A stretch of 64,000 nucleotides of DNA from an uncultured Clostridia bacterium. Lineage in GTDB: Bacteria > Bacillota > Clostridia > TANB77 > CAG-508. The position numbers were made by a program, and so were the translations under genes. Position 1 is the first letter of the stretch, and every line of letters begins with the position of its first letter. Positions 46,945 to 55,233 of this stretch are shown here, in pieces. The DNA lies in the NCBI GenBank assembly GCA_934183325.1, contig CAKPSH010000006.1, forward strand, positions 1 to 64,000, in the 5' to 3' direction. The notes under the pieces are model-generated. The model ran no database searches. It was not told the DNA's origin and saw nothing but the letters and a program-made list of their open reading frames with translations.

Positions 46945-47689
46945 CTGTAACACCTGCCAATATTACATCATAAACATCTAATGCACCTTCATCACTCTGT
47001 GCTTTATTACCTAGAATTTCACTTGCAGTTATAGCATTCTCTACCATTTTTATTTCATTTTCTAACTCCATTTTATTCTTTTGTATTTTTCCGACTTTAA
47101 CAGCATATACATCTAAACTCATTTTTAAAATATCCGATAATTTATAATTATTTCTAAACGTATTAGTATTAAATCTCAATACATCCATTTGATTTCCATT
47201 TTTTGAAATTACTTCTGTATATCCTTTTACACTATTTAAAACATTATCTAGGTTAGTTAGATTCATCCCCTGATAGTTATTAGCTCCATTAATTAAATCC
47301 ATATATGGTGTGTATAGTCTGTAATATGCCATTGAATTAGGATAAACTTCTATTTTTATATTTTTAAATACTTTTACCTTTCTATCTCTATTTGCTTTTT
47401 TAATATAATCAGTAAGTACCGTATTACTTAAAGTAGTAGTATTGGCTTTACTTAAATCTCCATCCACTTTACCTCCTGCTCCAAAATTCGAATTAAATAC
47501 TAACTTTTTTATAATCGAAGCAACTTTATTTTGAGAATTTTCATCTAGAATATCTCCTAGCTCAGCTGATATTTTTCCTTCAATTGTTCCATTAAATTTT
47601 GTTATATTTTCAGTTACTTTTTTCCCTCCATCTTTTAGAATTATATAATCCAGTGCTGATTCTTCATCAAAATATACTATCTTCTGCAT
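46937..47689 (-). CDS. DUF6414-like protein
   Basis: 250 residues starting QKIVYFDEESALDYIILKDGG, a pattern recalled from DUF6414 proteins that often accompany defence genes. The middle KVKVFKNIKIEVYPNSMAYY and closing EITASEILGN-like helices have no known catalytic motif. It overlaps the AAA+ gene, suggesting a two-component unit. Family name is moderately sure; function unknown. Confidence 0.55.
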   Translation of the reverse strand: MQKIVYFDEESALDYIILKDGGKKVTENITKFNGTIEGKISAELGDILDENSQNKVASIIKKLVFNSNFGAGGKVDGDLSKANTTTLSNTVLTDYIKKANRDRKVKVFKNIKIEVYPNSMAYYRLYTPYMDLINGANNYQGMNLTNLDNVLNSVKGYTEVISKNGNQMDVLRFNTNTFRNNYKLSDILKMSLDVYAVKVGKIQKNKMELENEIKMVENAITASEILGNKAQSDEGALDVYDVILAGVTDE

Positions 47690-47720
47690 CTTTTCACCTC
47701 TTCTTTAATATTTTTATTTT

Positions 47721-49679
47721 TTATTCATATCTATATTCTTCTCCTTCTTCTGCAACTTTTAATTCATAAGTTTCTTCTTCATCTATTGAATAAGTAATTT
47801 CATCCTTCTGATTTAATCTGCTTTTTAAATATTTTGCTAAATTCTTATCTGTACAATAAATATAACATCCTTTTTGTCCTCTTGTCATTAATGTCCTATA
47901 AGTATTTTTTATAATTTCATCAGCAACTTTCATAGCATTATTAAAGTCTTGTTGCGCCATTTTATATATTCCTTTTATTGATTGATCGGTCTTGGCTCTT
48001 TCTGTAACATCTGTAACTATTTTGCCATTTTCATATCTTAAATCATTTCCAATAATTACTCCAACATAATCAAATTCTAATCCTTGAGCAGTATGTATAC
48101 ATCCAATTTCATTAACAGATTCAGCATCAATTGCCCATGTCTGACTATTTCCTAAATTCCAACTCATTGCAAAATCATATTCTGGAATTGTTATATCAAA
48201 TACATCTGATTTATTTTTTCCATCTTTTATCCAATCCCAACAATATCCAGCAAGCAGCCTTGCTTTATTGTTTATTTTATTTTTTTCGAAAATTATATTT
48301 CTTACTTCGTTAGGTGTATCACAAATTTTAATATCGTAATCCAAATCAAATCCATCACTATTAGCAGTCTTTCTTATTTCTAATACATCATCAAGCCAAG
48401 CAATATATCCATCAGACCCATTGCATCTAAATTGCGATTCTAATTCCATTATTTCTGATTCTGCATTTGCTTGTCTAATATATTTTTGTATTTCTTCAAC
48501 ACTTCCTATATCTTTTAAAGTTACTCTTTGTGACTCATCTATAAAGAATATTGAAAATTTGGATGCTTTAATAATTTCCTTTATTTGATTCTCACCTAAG
48601 TTCTGGAACATTCCAGACTTTGCATTTAACCTATGAGCTTCATCAACAATTAATACATCAAACTCATTCTCAACAGATTCAACAAATGAACCTGAGCCTT
48701 TAAATAAATTATTTATTCTTGTTCTTCTAAAATCACCACTTAATTTCGTTGCATATACATTTCTTGGTGCTGCATTCTTTGTTACATATGAACAAACCAT
48801 ATTTTCATTTGTTAGTTTTACTAAAAGATTAATAGCTAATACTGATTTTCCAGTGCCTGGTCCACCTTTTACAATTAAAGCTCTTTTATTTCCGTCTCTA
48901 TATGATTTTCTAGCCATATCTAAAGCTGTTTCATATACAAGTTTTTGGTCATCTATCATTACAAATTCGTCATTACCTTTTAACATGCTAGATAACGCAT
49001 CTTGTAGTGACTTAGAAGGTCTTATTTTTCCATTTTCAATCATATATAGTGTTTCTTTATCATCACCATATTTAATATACTTATTTATAAAATCTCTTAA
49101 TTTTTCTACATCACCTTTAATAAATGCAGGCGCTTTTTCTAAATAATATTTATAATTATCTGATAGTAATGTTGGTGGTGTTACAGTTAAATAATTATGA
49201 AGATATGCACATGGATGTAAATCTATTTTTCTATCTTGTACAGTCTCATTATAATCTTCTATTGTTGTTGCATATGACCATGCTTGATATGATGGATGTG
49301 CAACTTCTCTTAAAGCATGCCCTGTGTATGTTTGTACTATTCCATCTTTTCCATTAACTATATTAGCTTCCGTCCATTGTTTTAATTCAACAATAATAGC
49401 TGTATTTTTAAATTTTCCGTCCTTACCTGTAATTATAAAGTCTACTCTTTTAGATGTATTTGGAATTTTAAATTCAATAGCTATTCCTACATTTCCAGGT
49501 ATATTATTATCTATTAAAACTTTCATCATATATTGCATAGAATTATTCCATGCTTTTCTTTCACTCTGCGATGTGTGATATCCCATTTTCTCATAAAATT
49601 TTTTATCTATATTCTCTTCAATTCTATCTTGCACAACATCTTCTACAAATAATTGCTTTGTTGCTTCATACACTATCAT
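47721..49679 (-). CDS. PD-(D/E)XK nuclease - DUF2075-type helicase fusion
   Basis: About 652 residues from ATG 49679 (GGGGG about 10 bases upstream). The N-terminal ~190 residues include RVDFIITGKDG and AIIVELKQW, the D...ExK pattern of a restriction-type nuclease. A superfamily 1 helicase follows: Walker A VKGGPGTGKSVLAINLL (about 275), DVLIVDEAHRLN, IDESQRVT, IHTAQGLEFDYVGV and YRTLMTRG. Same architecture as Schlafen-like DUF2075 proteins. It is last in the NUDIX/MazG operon. Confidence 0.88.
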   Translation of the reverse strand: MIVYEATKQLFVEDVVQDRIEENIDKKFYEKMGYHTSQSERKAWNNSMQYMMKVLIDNNIPGNVGIAIEFKIPNTSKRVDFIITGKDGKFKNTAIIVELKQWTEANIVNGKDGIVQTYTGHALREVAHPSYQAWSYATTIEDYNETVQDRKIDLHPCAYLHNYLTVTPPTLLSDNYKYYLEKAPAFIKGDVEKLRDFINKYIKYGDDKETLYMIENGKIRPSKSLQDALSSMLKGNDEFVMIDDQKLVYETALDMARKSYRDGNKRALIVKGGPGTGKSVLAINLLVKLTNENMVCSYVTKNAAPRNVYATKLSGDFRRTRINNLFKGSGSFVESVENEFDVLIVDEAHRLNAKSGMFQNLGENQIKEIIKASKFSIFFIDESQRVTLKDIGSVEEIQKYIRQANAESEIMELESQFRCNGSDGYIAWLDDVLEIRKTANSDGFDLDYDIKICDTPNEVRNIIFEKNKINNKARLLAGYCWDWIKDGKNKSDVFDITIPEYDFAMSWNLGNSQTWAIDAESVNEIGCIHTAQGLEFDYVGVIIGNDLRYENGKIVTDVTERAKTDQSIKGIYKMAQQDFNNAMKVADEIIKNTYRTLMTRGQKGCYIYCTDKNLAKYLKSRLNQKDEITYSIDEEETYELKVAEEGEEYRYE

Positions 49680-49704
49680 AATAATTGCCCCCACTATTAT
49701 TACT

Positions 49705-50019
49705 TTATAATTTATTGTATTTTGTACTAACTCCCTTAGCTTTTTCTACTGGATATTTTTTCTTTGTCTTTTCTAGCTTTTTTAATATAATTTCTTCAGG
49801 ATCCACATTTAATTTCATGGCCATTTGAATACAGTATGTAAAAACATCTGCTAATTCTTCACATACTTCTTCCTTATTATAATTATTATTCCATTGAAAG
49901 CACTCCAATAGTTCTCCTGCTTCTATAGAAATTGATTTAGCTAGATTCTCTGGTGAATGAAATTGATCCCAATCTCTTTCTTCATTAAATTGCTTTATTT
50001 CTTTCATTAACTTATCCAT
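49705..50019 (-). CDS. MazG-like nucleotide pyrophosphohydrolase
   Basis: 104 residues. FHSPENLAKSISIEAGELLE and CEELADVFTYCIQMA give the ExxE...ExxD metal site of the all-alpha NTP pyrophosphohydrolase (dCTPase/RS21-C6) group, which cuts nucleoside triphosphates to monophosphates. Its start overlaps the previous gene's stop by one base (TAATG). Confidence 0.88.
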   Translation of the reverse strand: MDKLMKEIKQFNEERDWDQFHSPENLAKSISIEAGELLECFQWNNNYNKEEVCEELADVFTYCIQMAMKLNVDPEEIILKKLEKTKKKYPVEKAKGVSTKYNKL

Positions 50020-50327
50020 TACTCTGCCTCCTCTAAATAAATCTTTTTCACAAAAGCCCCTCTTTTTTCTTGTTTACCCATTCTTATTTTTTCAAATTCT
50101 TCAATTGAAACGTCCATAGAATTTAATATTCCATAAACAACCTCAACTATATCCGCTAATTCTTCAATATTGTTATCTTCTATATATTCTCTTACTTCTT
50201 CTTGTAGTTTTTTATTTAATTCTTGTCTGTATTCATTATCATCTAATATTCTATATTTCGCTATTCTTCCATCTGCTTCAATAATATCTGTTATTTTATC
50301 TCTAACAAGTTTATTATATATTTTCAT
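50019..50327 (-). CDS. MazG/HisE-like phosphohydrolase
   Basis: 102 residues beginning KIYNKLVRDKITDII, a start shared by house-cleaning NTP pyrophosphohydrolases. LQEEVREYIEDNNIEELADIV is the ExxE...ExxD site. It is coupled by one-base overlaps to genes on both sides. A second all-alpha pyrophosphohydrolase in the same operon is unusual. Confidence 0.85.
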   Translation of the reverse strand: MKIYNKLVRDKITDIIEADGRIAKYRILDDNEYRQELNKKLQEEVREYIEDNNIEELADIVEVVYGILNSMDVSIEEFEKIRMGKQEKRGAFVKKIYLEEAE

Positions 50328-51340
50328 TATTTTCCTCCGATCCTACAAGTATAATTTGTTGCTTGCAATTTATCTCTATTTATTGCTCCTTTTATAATCT
50401 TTAAATCTGCAGACATTGATTTTATGTTAAAGTTATAAACTCTATATAAATAATACTTATCTTGATATTGTTCAGAAAATTCAACTTCATTTTCTGATAT
50501 ATGAAACATATTATTTAGCCCTCCTTTAGTTGTTTTAACTTCTATATATTTTTCATTTCCTTCTTTGTCATATGAAAGTACATCAAATCTTTCAGCATTT
50601 CCTGCAATATCTCTTGTTGCAAAAACTTTATCTGCTAGATCTTCTCTACCTTCTATTATAAGTCTAGTTTTTTCATATTCTACTACAATGTCTTCACCTT
50701 TTTTACCAAATTCTGTATTCTTTTTTATTTCTCCTTCGAAATTAATATTCTTATTACTATAAAAATCTTTTGTATTTTTTCCTTTTCTAACTTCAGATTC
50801 GTATGTATATTCTATTTCATCTTCCTTTAATTCTAATGCAAACTTTTTAATATCTAATTTTTCAATATCATGTGTATCTATTTTTTTATCATTTATTATT
50901 CTGTTTGAATTATCATCATTCCAGTCTAAAATCTGCCATTTAAAATAAACTGGTTTTTCTCTTTGATTGTCATGATCTACATATGCTAACAAACCCATAT
51001 ATGTATAATTTTCTTTATCAGATGTTCTTAGGAATAAATATATATTATTTTTTAAATAATCATGATTTATAAAATCGATTATTCTTGACTCCCTCAATGT
51101 TTGAGAAGGTTGTGATTGCCATGTTAAAATTCCATTTTCATCTATATTTTCATCAAACTCATGCCCAGACTGTTTTTTTCCGTACGTTACTAGAAATATA
51201 TAATCATGCTGCGTTCCTGGAACTCTTATTATTCCTTGTAATCCCCAAGAGCCTGCTTGTGGTGTAAACTTTGTATCTGGTGAAAAGATATCATGTATAT
51301 CTTCTCTCGAATATTTTTCATATCTAATTAATTCTTGCAT
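50327..51340 (-). CDS. DUF3427 - DUF3883 (nuclease-like) protein
   Basis: 337 residues. The N-terminal half (SREDIHDIF, GLQGIIRVPGTQHDYIFLVT) is like the DUF3427 domain found after SSL2-type helicases. The C-terminal half (FGKKGEDIVVEYEKTRLI, NAERFDVLSYDKEGNE, YIEVKTTKGG) is DUF3883, a PD-(D/E)XK-like fold with an ExK. Both domains are frequent in defence operons. It is coupled by overlap to the phosphohydrolases. Confidence 0.8.
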   Translation of the reverse strand: MQELIRYEKYSREDIHDIFSPDTKFTPQAGSWGLQGIIRVPGTQHDYIFLVTYGKKQSGHEFDENIDENGILTWQSQPSQTLRESRIIDFINHDYLKNNIYLFLRTSDKENYTYMGLLAYVDHDNQREKPVYFKWQILDWNDDNSNRIINDKKIDTHDIEKLDIKKFALELKEDEIEYTYESEVRKGKNTKDFYSNKNINFEGEIKKNTEFGKKGEDIVVEYEKTRLIIEGREDLADKVFATRDIAGNAERFDVLSYDKEGNEKYIEVKTTKGGLNNMFHISENEVEFSEQYQDKYYLYRVYNFNIKSMSADLKIIKGAINRDKLQATNYTCRIGGK

Positions 51341-51348
51341 TTTTCCTC

Positions 51349-51723
51349 CTATAATAAATCAAATACTATTTTATCTGCTCCTGCAAATTCAAAATCATCT
51401 TTTTGATTTTTTGTTATCCATTTACAACTTTCATGTTCCAACAATTCTACTTCTTCACTAAGTAATTTTGCTTTATAAAAAATTAATTTTATATCTTTCT
51501 CAGGATAATGGTGAATATTCTCTCCTATGTATTCCATTACTTCTATATCAGCATTAAATTCTTCTTTTATTTCTCTTTTTAATGCTTCTTGGTAAGATTC
51601 TTCTTTTTCAACCTTACCTCCTGGAAATTCCCATAATCCACCTTGATCCTTTTTTAAATTTCTCTGAGCCACTAAAAATTTATTTTCATTATTATATATA
51701 ATCCCTGCTACTACTTCTATCAT
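51349..51723 (-). CDS. MutT-type NUDIX hydrolase
   Basis: 124 residues. The box GGKVEKEESYQEALKREIKEE fits Gx5Ex7REUxEE, but the final conserved Gly is Asn (EEFNAD). Typical members hydrolyse 8-oxo-dGTP or other NTPs. First gene of a five-gene operon with two MazG-type enzymes, so a role in nucleotide depletion or sensing is possible. Confidence 0.88.
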   Translation of the reverse strand: MIEVVAGIIYNNENKFLVAQRNLKKDQGGLWEFPGGKVEKEESYQEALKREIKEEFNADIEVMEYIGENIHHYPEKDIKLIFYKAKLLSEEVELLEHESCKWITKNQKDDFEFAGADKIVFDLL

Positions 51724-51837
51724 ATATTTGCTCCATTTATTTTTTTATTAATATATCATAATTTCCAAATTTTCTCAATAAAACACACAATATTTTAGCC
51801 TATTTTGTCGAAATATTTTTTCATTTTTTGAATATCT

Positions 51838-52146
51838 TTACAAACTATTTCCACCTAACTTATTTAGTTTATTCCATATCATATTTAACTCATGTTTAGT
51901 ATTACTTAAATCAACTGTATAAATTGCTCCACTATTAGCCAGATGTGTTAACTGATTTATATTATTTCCAATCTTCCTAAGCTCTGTTATTAAATCCTTA
52001 ATCCCATCAATTACTATTATATCTTTATCCAATCCTTGTTCTATCAAATATTCAGATAAACTTAACTCTGCTTTTTCACTATTTCTAACTAATCGTTCTT
52101 TCTCTTTTTTCGTAACTCTAATTGTTATCCTTTCATCTTTTCTCAT
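51838..52146 (-). CDS. mobC: Relaxosome protein MobC
   Basis: 102 residues: a ribbon-helix-helix start DERITIRVTKKEKERLV, then LSEYLIEQGL and IGNNINQLTHLANSG, the MobC core. MobC assists a relaxase at oriT. A relaxase gene would normally follow; none is found in this element. The oriT-like hairpin lies just upstream. Confidence 0.85.
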   Translation of the reverse strand: MRKDERITIRVTKKEKERLVRNSEKAELSLSEYLIEQGLDKDIIVIDGIKDLITELRKIGNNINQLTHLANSGAIYTVDLSNTKHELNMIWNKLNKLGGNSL

Positions 52147-52169
52147 CTCATCATCTCCATTTCATAAAA

Positions 52170-52226
52170 GGGTTTGGGACATCCCCAACTATCAAGACCC
52201 CTTTGTATACACAAAGGGGAATCTTG
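52170..52226. other. oriT-like inverted repeat upstream of mobC
   Basis: Perfect 9-bp stem CCCCTTTGT-ATAC-ACAAAGGGG (52198-52219), extended by CAAGA / TCTTG with a two-base bulge, and preceded by TTGGGACATCCCCAA. Its location beside mobC and GC-rich stem are typical of transfer origins. The remaining 52227-52358 is AT-rich with nothing recognised. Confidence 0.5.
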
Positions 52227-52358
52227 CTAAAAACATTTCTCTTATTTTAGTTCTTTTTTACTCTAAAACAACATAAAAAAAAAAGTGACATTTTTATCTG
52301 CCACTAATCATTTCACATCTAAAGTAATTTAGCTTATACTCCAGTTATCTTAACTATT

Positions 52359-53225
52359 TCAGAGTGATTCCCTAATTAGGGAATCGCTCATTCTATGGTC
52401 ATCATCTTTAATTTCAATACCACCACACATTTCATATAATCTTGAAATTATTGAATCAACAATACTATAATTTTTATTTATACATAATCTTTCTCTTAAT
52501 TGATTTCTGTTATAATTTGTGGTTATAACAATTGGCAAATAATTATTATATCTATTATTCACTATCAAAAATAATTTTTCTAATACCCATTCTGTTGGCT
52601 TTTCTTTTCCTAAATCATCAATTATCAAAAGATCCACACTAGAATATAAATTCAAATAATCTTTATCAGAAACTTCTGAATCGCTATATGAATCTCTAAT
52701 AAAATCTAACAATTGTATTAAAGTTCCAAATATTACTGATTTTTCGTTCTTAATAATTTCATTTGCAATGCATGATGCTAAATAAGTTTTACCTACACCA
52801 TAAGCTCCTGTTATAAAAAGTCCTTTATTAGTTGTTCCTTTTATCAATTTATCTACATATTTTTTAACATTTTCATAAGCATTTTTATTCTTATTTGTTA
52901 TTTTATAATTTTCAAATGTGCTATTTAATTGACGTTTTCCTAAATTATTATTTTTAAATAATTTGTTTATTTTACTTAAATTGATTTTTCTTATTTTGTC
53001 TTTTTCAATGTATTCATCATATTGTTGCCAAATCTTACTAGCCTCATTACAGGTACATCTTTCATATGCAGTTGCTATATCTTTATAAACAATATTAACA
53101 TATAGTGCAGTATAATCATTTATATGTAATAACTTTCCACAGAATTTGCACTGCTTGTGCATTTTATTATCAGTATCTAAAACTATGTCAGAAATCAATT
53201 GTTTTGAATCCACTACCATTTTCAC
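52359..53225 (-). CDS. DnaC-like replication ATPase
   Basis: 288 residues. Four cysteines near the N-terminus (CKFCGK, RCTCNE) form a zinc-ribbon-like start, then GLFITGAYGVGKTYLASCI (Walker A, about 132-150), DLLIIDDLGKEKP (Walker B) and PIVITTNYN. It loads the replicative helicase in phages and elements. It overlaps the preceding replisome-organizer gene. Confidence 0.88.
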   Translation of the reverse strand: MKMVVDSKQLISDIVLDTDNKMHKQCKFCGKLLHINDYTALYVNIVYKDIATAYERCTCNEASKIWQQYDEYIEKDKIRKINLSKINKLFKNNNLGKRQLNSTFENYKITNKNKNAYENVKKYVDKLIKGTTNKGLFITGAYGVGKTYLASCIANEIIKNEKSVIFGTLIQLLDFIRDSYSDSEVSDKDYLNLYSSVDLLIIDDLGKEKPTEWVLEKLFLIVNNRYNNYLPIVITTNYNRNQLRERLCINKNYSIVDSIISRLYEMCGGIEIKDDDHRMSDSLIRESL

Positions 53226-53703
53226 CTGCCTTTATATCATCTTCTAATCTATTATTTTCTATTTTATTCTTTTCTACTATATTCTCTTCTGCTACGTTAC
53301 TTGACGTTTGTGTAACGTTACTTTCTTCTTTTTTCTTATCTCTAAATCTTTTTTGTCTTGCTCTATTTTGCTCTAAAATTTTCTCATATTTATCAATACT
53401 TTGATACTTATACCAGTTTTTAATTATATATGTATTTTCCTGATATATTAGCATCTCTAAATGGATTAATTTGTTCAATATATTTTCCATTTTTGCATCC
53501 GTTTTGTGAATGATTGTTGCAAGTTCATGCACTGTCATCGGATTATTTTCTGAAATCATTAACTTTCCTTCTTGCATACATTGTCCTGCTATTGTTAATA
53601 ATTGAATCCATACTCTAAAAAATGTGTCCCCATCACGTTCTTTGAGTAATATTTTGATTTTTGGATTTGCAAATATATCTGTAAACACTTTAATCCATTG
53701 CAT
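53188..53703 (-). CDS. Phage-type replisome organizer
   Basis: 171 residues. IKVFTDIFANPKIKILLKE and FFRVWIQLLTIAGQ match the N-terminal winged helix of phage replisome organizers (DnaD-related). The C-terminal part is Lys/Glu/Asn-rich and low complexity. Paired with the DnaC-like gene, it probably starts element replication after excision. Confidence 0.8.
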   Translation of the reverse strand: MQWIKVFTDIFANPKIKILLKERDGDTFFRVWIQLLTIAGQCMQEGKLMISENNPMTVHELATIIHKTDAKMENILNKLIHLEMLIYQENTYIIKNWYKYQSIDKYEKILEQNRARQKRFRDKKKEESNVTQTSSNVAEENIVEKNKIENNRLEDDIKAGENGSGFKTIDF

Positions 53704-53715
53704 GTTTTCCCTCCT

Positions 53716-53919
53716 TTACTTTTTTAATGATTCTTGTTCTTTATTATTTAAGTATTCATCTAGTGCTTGTACTCTAAATAATACTCTTCCACCAACTCTT
53801 GCACATGGTATTTGTTTTCTTCTTACTAATTGATTTACTAACCAATATGATATTCCTAAATACTCTGCTGTTTCTTTCATTGTTAATGTTGTACGTTCTA
53901 CTTTTGGTAAATTTTCCAT
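53716..53919 (-). CDS. Excisionase-like helix-turn-helix protein
   Basis: 67 residues from ATG 53919, placed correctly after GGAGGTGATA; an upstream start at 53943 lies before that site. TMKETAEYLGISYWLVNQLV and RKQIPCARVGGRVLFRVQAL are the MerR-like/HTH_17 excisionase fold. It probably aids excision or controls the replication genes that follow it. Confidence 0.85.
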   Translation of the reverse strand: MENLPKVERTTLTMKETAEYLGISYWLVNQLVRRKQIPCARVGGRVLFRVQALDEYLNNKEQESLKK

Positions 53920-54110
53920 ATTATCACCTCCAATTTTTAACACTTTTTAGCAACTTTTAGCAATTATTAGCACTTTTCTTGATTTTTAGTGCTTTGCCTT
54001 GTAAAATGTAACTAGCTAATTACTAATTGTTATTTTAATTGTTTAATTTTGAATTAAAAACCTGACAGGTAATAATTAGAAAAATTTTTTTAATTGTAGG
54101 GGGGATTATT

Positions 54111-55157
54111 ATGATGGGTGATTTAAAAATTGCTTTTGATTTTATAAACTCTAAAGAATATGTGTCAAAATTTACAGCAGATGAATTTACTGATATAGAT
54201 AAACTACCTGAAAATTTAAAAGATAAAAAATTTTATATATTTAAAAATTGCGAACCACACTGTCAAGCAATAGGAACATTTTTACTTGATTTTATGAATA
54301 CAGATTTTGATGATTTTGAAGATTTTAGTTTATTACTAGATAAATATCTTTTTATTCCTTTATTGTTTTTCTATAATCCGAATATATTAAATGATTGTTT
54401 ATATGGTAAAAATGTAATATCTAAAAAAGAATATCTGAAAGAAAATATCTTGATATTATCTGAAGAAGAATTTATGTATTATTGGAAATTATTTTATGAA
54501 GAATACAACTGGGATTTATCAACTACACAACTCAAATTTGAAAATATATTTGAAAATCAATATTATAAAAAATTCTTAGAGGTAACTAATGTCATGGATG
54601 ATAATTATGACTTATTTGAAGAATTTTCTAGGAAAGAAGATCATTTTTCCGCAATAAAAGATATTGCTCCAGAATTTACAACAATTGAAATGAGCTATGA
54701 TGTAAAAGACTTTTGTGATAACACAAATATATATAATTACTTCTCTGCAAAAAATCCAATTGATATTGCTTATGTTTCTGCTAGAGAACTTTTGAACAAC
54801 AAAAAAAGTTTTAGATTAGTACGTTGCGGTATTTGCAACTATTACTTTATACCTAAAACTTCTCATACAACTTTATATTGTGATGAAATCTATCAAGATG
54901 GGAAAACTTGTAAAGAATATGCTAAATTAATATCTACCACAAAAACTTATGAATCTGATCCTCTTTGTAAAAAATATAGGAATAGATACAAAAATTTGCA
55001 TAAGCAAGCCTCTTTAAGCAATAATCCTAAGGTAAGTCTTTTATGTGAGGAGTATAAATTAAAAGGTCCTAAAATGCTTGAAAAATACCAACTTGGTAAA
55101 ATCACTCCAGAAGAATTCGAAAATTGGATTGATGGGATGAAAATAAGGAAAAGCTGA
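54111..55157 (+). CDS. DUF6076-like protein with zinc-binding motif
   Basis: 348 residues behind GGGGGGATT. An acidic, helical N-terminal two thirds is followed by RCGICNYYFIPKTSHTTLYC and CKEYAK, giving a four-Cys zinc site (about 245-275), then a basic tail. Similar proteins are frequent in clostridial elements. It is divergent from the excisionase across a 167-base gap, which may carry shared control. Confidence 0.6.
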   Translation: MMGDLKIAFDFINSKEYVSKFTADEFTDIDKLPENLKDKKFYIFKNCEPHCQAIGTFLLDFMNTDFDDFEDFSLLLDKYLFIPLLFFYNPNILNDCLYGKNVISKKEYLKENILILSEEEFMYYWKLFYEEYNWDLSTTQLKFENIFENQYYKKFLEVTNVMDDNYDLFEEFSRKEDHFSAIKDIAPEFTTIEMSYDVKDFCDNTNIYNYFSAKNPIDIAYVSARELLNNKKSFRLVRCGICNYYFIPKTSHTTLYCDEIYQDGKTCKEYAKLISTTKTYESDPLCKKYRNRYKNLHKQASLSNNPKVSLLCEEYKLKGPKMLEKYQLGKITPEEFENWIDGMKIRKS

Positions 55158-55180
55158 TATTTAACCAAATATCAGCTTTT
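55151..55180 (+). terminator. Terminator of the DUF6076-like gene
   Basis: AAGCTGATATTT-AACC-AAATATCAGCTT followed by TT, overlapping the stop codon; 12-bp perfect stem. Confidence 0.8.
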
Positions 55181-55233
55181 AAAATTATACTTCATATATA
55201 GATAAAAAATCTAATTAAATAATTATTTTTATA

